Assembly (NCBI GenBank): GCA_001783035.1
Contig: MFQK01000008.1
Span: forward strand, 10,295-19,131
DNA: 8,837 bases
Source of the DNA: Candidatus Magasanikbacteria bacterium RIFCSPLOWO2_02_FULL_44_11
Lineage (GTDB): Bacteria; Patescibacteriota; Patescibacteriia; Magasanikbacterales; GWA2-37-8
Direction: 5' to 3'
The first letter of the stretch is position 1, and every line of letters starts with the position of its first letter. Below are positions 6,227 to 8,837 of this stretch, piece after piece. Position numbers and translations under genes: made by a program. Below the pieces are notes generated by a model. That model saw only the letters and a program-made list of their open reading frames with translations. It did no database searches and was not told the origin of the DNA.

Positions 6227-8047
6227 TTCAACGGTTACGCTTTTAGCTAAATTACGTGGCCGATCTACATCTTTCCCCAACAGCACGGCCATATGATAGG
6301 CAAAAAGCTGCAGTGGAATAGTATTAATGAGTGGTTCTAATAGCTCCATAGTCGTCGGAACATAGATAACATTATCGGTGAGGGCTAGCGCCTGCGCGTC
6401 GCCTTCCGTGGCGATGAGAATGATCGGCGCCCCGCGAGCCTTGATCTCCTCGATGTTGCTGCGCATTTTATCATACAAAGAATTTTTCGTCAGGAGAGCA
6501 AAAACGGGAAAATCTTTGGATAGGAGCGCAATCGGACCATGCTTCATTTCGCCGCCCGGATAAGCTTCGCTGTGGATATAGGAAATTTCTTTGAGCTTGA
6601 GCGACCCTTCGAGCGCGACCGGATAATTAACGCCCCGTCCGAGGAAAAAGAAATCATCGTATTTCTTAAATTTCTCGGCCATCTTTTTGATGGTGTCGCT
6701 TTGTTCTAAAACTATTTTCATTTTTTCGGGAATTTCCTGCAAGGCGCGAACTAAACGCTCGCCGGTCGCGATAGCTAATCGATTCGAACGGCCAAATTCC
6801 AAGGCGTACATAAGTAACACCGCGATCATGTTCGTATAAGCCTTGGTAGAAGCAACCGCGAGCTCCGGACCGGCGTGGATATAGGTGCCGCCATCGGTCT
6901 CGCGAGCGATCGTTGAACCAATCACGTTCACAATACCCCGCACATAGGCACCTTTTCGTTTGGCTTCACGGATAGCAGCCAACGTATCGGCCGTTTCCCC
7001 CGATTGCGAAATACCAAAAACAAGCGTGTGTCGATCAATGATCGGGTCGCTATAGCGAAATTCACTGGCGATTTCCACGGTCGTGGGAATACCAGCTAAA
7101 CGTTCAAAAGCATTCTTACCCACGAGTGCGGCATAGGAAGCGGTGCCACACGCAATCAAAATAACGCGTTTGATCGACTGTATCTCTTCCACTGTCATAT
7201 TGAGACCGCCGAGTTTGGCTGAACCATCTTCCAAAATTAACCGCCCACGCAAAGCGTCTTTGATAACCGTGGGCTGGTCAAAAATTTCTTTAAGCATAAA
7301 ATGGGGAAACCCGTTGGTTTGCGCTTCAGCTTCATTCCAAGTAATTTCTTCGGTTGGTTTGCTAATTTTTTGGTCGCGCAACGTAAAAATTTCAAAACCT
7401 TCTTTGGAAATCTCCGCCAATTCACCGTCGTCTAAAAAAATAACTTTTTGCGTGTAGGCGAGCATAGGCGACGTGTCCGAAGCGATAAAATATTCATGGT
7501 CACCAACACCTATCACGAGCGGGCTCCCCAATCTGGCGGCCACAATCTTATTTGGCTCTTTCCGGTGCATAGCGACCAAACCATACGTGCCTTGCACCAG
7601 CGCGAGCGCCGATTGTACCGCCGAGCGTAAATCTCCCTGATAATTTTCTTCAATCAGATGAGCTAAAATTTCCGTATCCGTTTGAGATTGAAAAATATGT
7701 TTTGCTAAATATTTTTCCTTGAGTTCACGATAATTTTCAATAATGCCATTATGGACAAGAGCTAAATCACCGCTGCAATCGACATGCGGATGAGCGTTTT
7801 CTTCAGTCACACCGCCGTGTGTAGCCCAACGCGTATGCGCGATTCCTACCGTACCCCCAATATCGTGGTCTTTAACTTTTTCAGCAAGGTTATCTATTTT
7901 GCCCACGGCCCGAACACGCTGCAATACACCTTTATCTTGCACGGCAACACCAGCCGAATCATAGCCGCGGTATTCCAGACGACGCAAACCCTTAATAAGG
8001 ATCGGCAAGGCTTCTTTAGTTCCAATATAACCAATAATGCCGCACAT
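6224..8047 (-). CDS. glmS: Glutamine-fructose-6-phosphate aminotransferase (isomerizing)
   Basis: This 607-residue enzyme makes glucosamine-6-phosphate from fructose-6-phosphate and glutamine, the entry step to UDP-GlcNAc. The start at MCGIIGYIG (8047) is certain in function because the cysteine must become the N-terminal nucleophile; the open frame extends six codons upstream. With Cys as 1, the glutaminase domain shows RW of HTRWATHG (72-73), HNG (N99, G100) and D123. The tandem SIS isomerase domains follow, with ACGTASYAA, the phosphate-binding GISQSGETADT, VASTKAYTN, and EGSLKLKEISYIHSEAY, whose catalytic residues correspond to E. coli E481, K485 and E488. H502 and the C-terminal tail NLAKSVTVE (lysine equivalent to K603) are intact. 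Nothing is missing compared with the 609-residue E. coli enzyme. No leader exists upstream, so a glmS ribozyme is excluded; regulation may instead come from the adjacent YvcK/GlmR. Confidence 0.97.
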   Translation of the reverse strand: MCGIIGYIGTKEALPILIKGLRRLEYRGYDSAGVAVQDKGVLQRVRAVGKIDNLAEKVKDHDIGGTVGIAHTRWATHGGVTEENAHPHVDCSGDLALVHNGIIENYRELKEKYLAKHIFQSQTDTEILAHLIEENYQGDLRSAVQSALALVQGTYGLVAMHRKEPNKIVAARLGSPLVIGVGDHEYFIASDTSPMLAYTQKVIFLDDGELAEISKEGFEIFTLRDQKISKPTEEITWNEAEAQTNGFPHFMLKEIFDQPTVIKDALRGRLILEDGSAKLGGLNMTVEEIQSIKRVILIACGTASYAALVGKNAFERLAGIPTTVEIASEFRYSDPIIDRHTLVFGISQSGETADTLAAIREAKRKGAYVRGIVNVIGSTIARETDGGTYIHAGPELAVASTKAYTNMIAVLLMYALEFGRSNRLAIATGERLVRALQEIPEKMKIVLEQSDTIKKMAEKFKKYDDFFFLGRGVNYPVALEGSLKLKEISYIHSEAYPGGEMKHGPIALLSKDFPVFALLTKNSLYDKMRSNIEEIKARGAPIILIATEGDAQALALTDNVIYVPTTMELLEPLINTIPLQLFAYHMAVLLGKDVDRPRNLAKSVTVE

Positions 8048-8051
8048 ATTA
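8045..8051 (-). promoter_or_regulatory. TAATATG stop-start junction, uridyltransferase to glmS
   Basis: The GlmU-like stop and the functionally fixed glmS ATG are one base apart, preceded by CAAACTATA with no Shine-Dalgarno match. Because the glmS start must expose Cys, this is the most secure example of the junction pattern. Confidence 0.65.
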
Positions 8052-8789
8052 TATAGTTTGAGCAATGTCTAAATGTTCCTTGGTGTTAATGCCGACCGCC
8101 TCTTTCGGATCGATCGCCACGGTGCCAATTTTTTCGCCTTGTTCACGTGCCAGCCTGACCAAATCAACTAAATAATATTCCTGCTGCGCATTGTGATTTT
8201 TAATCGCTTTCAAATTCTTCCACAACCAATCGGATTGAAAACAAAAATAAGATGTATTTAATTCTGTAATGGCGAGCTCTTCCGCCGTAGCATCCTTTTT
8301 TTCAACGATGCCTATAATATTTCCTTCGTGGTCACGTTTGATACGTCCAAAATCGGCAAATTGTGTTCGCCAACCATTAAAATCTTCGACCGAAACGGTC
8401 ATGAGCGTCACCGTATTTTTTTCGCTACGGTGAAGAGCGGCCAAATGCCGAAGTGAGTCACTGGAAATGAGCGGCATGTCGCCATACAAAACCACTACAC
8501 TTTTCACTTTGCCTTTAAGCTCGTCCTCGGCGCAACCAACAGCGTGAGCCGTGCCCAACTGATGCTCTTGGAAAACATACACCACTCGATCTTTTAAATA
8601 ATCTTGCACGAGCGTGTGGTTGGTACAAACAATCAAAACCGGTTTAACATCAAATTGAGCTTTTTCAACCGCGGAAACCACATGAGCCACTAGCGGCTCG
8701 TCGCGAAGCAAATTCATCACCTTGGGAATACCGGTCTTCATCCGTTTTCCATCACCCGCCGCCAAAATAACTACGCCGACTTGTTGCAT
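8049..8789 (-). CDS. glmU: GlmU-type UTP:GlcNAc-1-phosphate uridyltransferase, lacking the acetyltransferase domain
   Basis: The 246-residue protein matches only the N-terminal pyrophosphorylase half of bifunctional GlmU (456 residues in E. coli). It would join UTP and GlcNAc-1-phosphate to give UDP-GlcNAc. Motifs in order: VVILAAGDGKRM (6-17) with K23 of PKV, the nucleotide-binding loop; QLGTAHA (77-83); LYGDMPL (101-107) with metal-binding D104; FGRI (147-150); GIVEKKDAT (160-168) with E163; ELNTSYF (176-182) with N178; NAQQEYYLVDLV (200-211); and VGINTKEHL (232-240) with the second metal-ligand asparagine N235. The sequence stops just where the left-handed beta-helix would begin. No hexapeptide repeats occur in any nearby frame, so this is a genuine single-domain enzyme and not a frameshift. 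The start follows an upstream stop by one base. Another sugar-phosphate nucleotidyltransferase is possible, but the GlmU-specific motifs and the glmS neighbour argue for this call. Confidence 0.88.
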   Translation of the reverse strand: MQQVGVVILAAGDGKRMKTGIPKVMNLLRDEPLVAHVVSAVEKAQFDVKPVLIVCTNHTLVQDYLKDRVVYVFQEHQLGTAHAVGCAEDELKGKVKSVVVLYGDMPLISSDSLRHLAALHRSEKNTVTLMTVSVEDFNGWRTQFADFGRIKRDHEGNIIGIVEKKDATAEELAITELNTSYFCFQSDWLWKNLKAIKNHNAQQEYYLVDLVRLAREQGEKIGTVAIDPKEAVGINTKEHLDIAQTI

Positions 8790-8793
8790 ATTA
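8787..8793 (-). promoter_or_regulatory. TAATATG stop-start junction into the uridyltransferase gene
   Basis: A TAA one base before the ATG ends an open frame that continues to the right edge, reproducing the pattern of the other junctions. Upstream CTCAACAAATT contains no Shine-Dalgarno match. Confidence 0.5.
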
Positions 8794-8837
8794 AATTTGT
8801 TGAGCTAATAATGATTGTATTGCAGATAACGATTCTG
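8791..8837 (-). CDS. C-terminal tail of an unidentified upstream gene (partial)
   Basis: The frame ending in TAA at 8793-8791 is open to the window edge and reads ESLSAIQSLLAQQI, a plausible amphipathic C-terminal helix. It is too short to identify. Its reality is supported mainly by the junction, which matches five others in the operon. If real, the operon extends beyond the right edge and no promoter for it lies in this window. Confidence 0.5.
   Translation of the reverse strand, partial: ESLSAIQSLLAQQI

Noticed and set aside
7143..8056. Plus-strand open frames opposite glmS
   Set aside because: They are antisense to highly conserved GlmS codons and encode nothing recognisable.
8048..8110. 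glmS ribozyme or riboswitch upstream of glmS
   Set aside because: There is no untranslated leader; the previous gene ends one base before the start codon.
8049..8837. Frameshifted full-length GlmU
   Set aside because: No hexapeptide-repeat sequence occurs in any frame nearby, and the space downstream is taken by glmS.
1..8837. Recoding of TGA (code 4 or 25) because no gene ends in TGA
   Set aside because: No in-frame TGA is present in the recognised proteins, so there is no sign of reassignment; the preference for TAA is enough to explain it.

Overview
The window is a single, extremely dense run of genes, all transcribed from the minus strand (right to left). Only about 94 of 8837 bases lie outside coding sequence. 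It holds eight complete genes plus RNA-modification and unknown genes cut at the two ends. I see no RNA genes, mobile elements, CRISPR arrays or intrinsic terminators. The stops seen are nine TAA, one TAG and no TGA, and no in-frame TGA interrupts the recognised proteins, so the standard bacterial code fits. A small, streamlined bacterium is likely. Features pointing to Patescibacteria/CPR are the packing, a GlmU cut down to its uridyltransferase half, a separate three-gene citrate-cleavage set, and a membrane-anchored Ig-like protein inside a metabolic operon. That placement is inference, not proof.

In order of transcription, the right end (8837 down to 5269) is amino-sugar nucleotide metabolism: the last codons of an unidentified gene, a free-standing GlmU-type uridyltransferase, glmS, and a YvcK/GlmR-family protein. 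A short GNAT acetyltransferase (5262-4924) follows.

The middle (4898-1203) is citrate cleavage. It has a beta subunit and an alpha subunit of a citryl-CoA synthetase/ATP-citrate lyase-type enzyme and a stand-alone citryl-CoA lyase (citrate synthase-like domain). A signal-peptide/Ig-like/coiled-coil/transmembrane protein is inserted between the alpha subunit and the lyase. The beta and lyase sequences carry ATP-citrate-lyase signatures rather than plain succinyl-CoA synthetase or citrate synthase ones.

The left end (1201-1) has a COG1092-type methyltransferase and, after the only sizeable gap (57 bases), the start of an RluA-family pseudouridine synthase.

Two points deserve most attention. 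First, the neighbours can be read as one pathway. Citrate cleavage yields acetyl-CoA, GlmS makes glucosamine-6-phosphate, the GNAT could acetylate the amino sugar in place of the missing GlmU acetyltransferase domain, and the uridyltransferase makes UDP-GlcNAc, with GlmR as regulator. That would resemble the eukaryotic GFAT-Gna1-Uap1 route with ACLY-supplied acetyl-CoA. Second, six gene junctions share the same stop-start heptamer TAATATG (stop, one base, start) and lack a Shine-Dalgarno sequence, which suggests termination-reinitiation along the operon.
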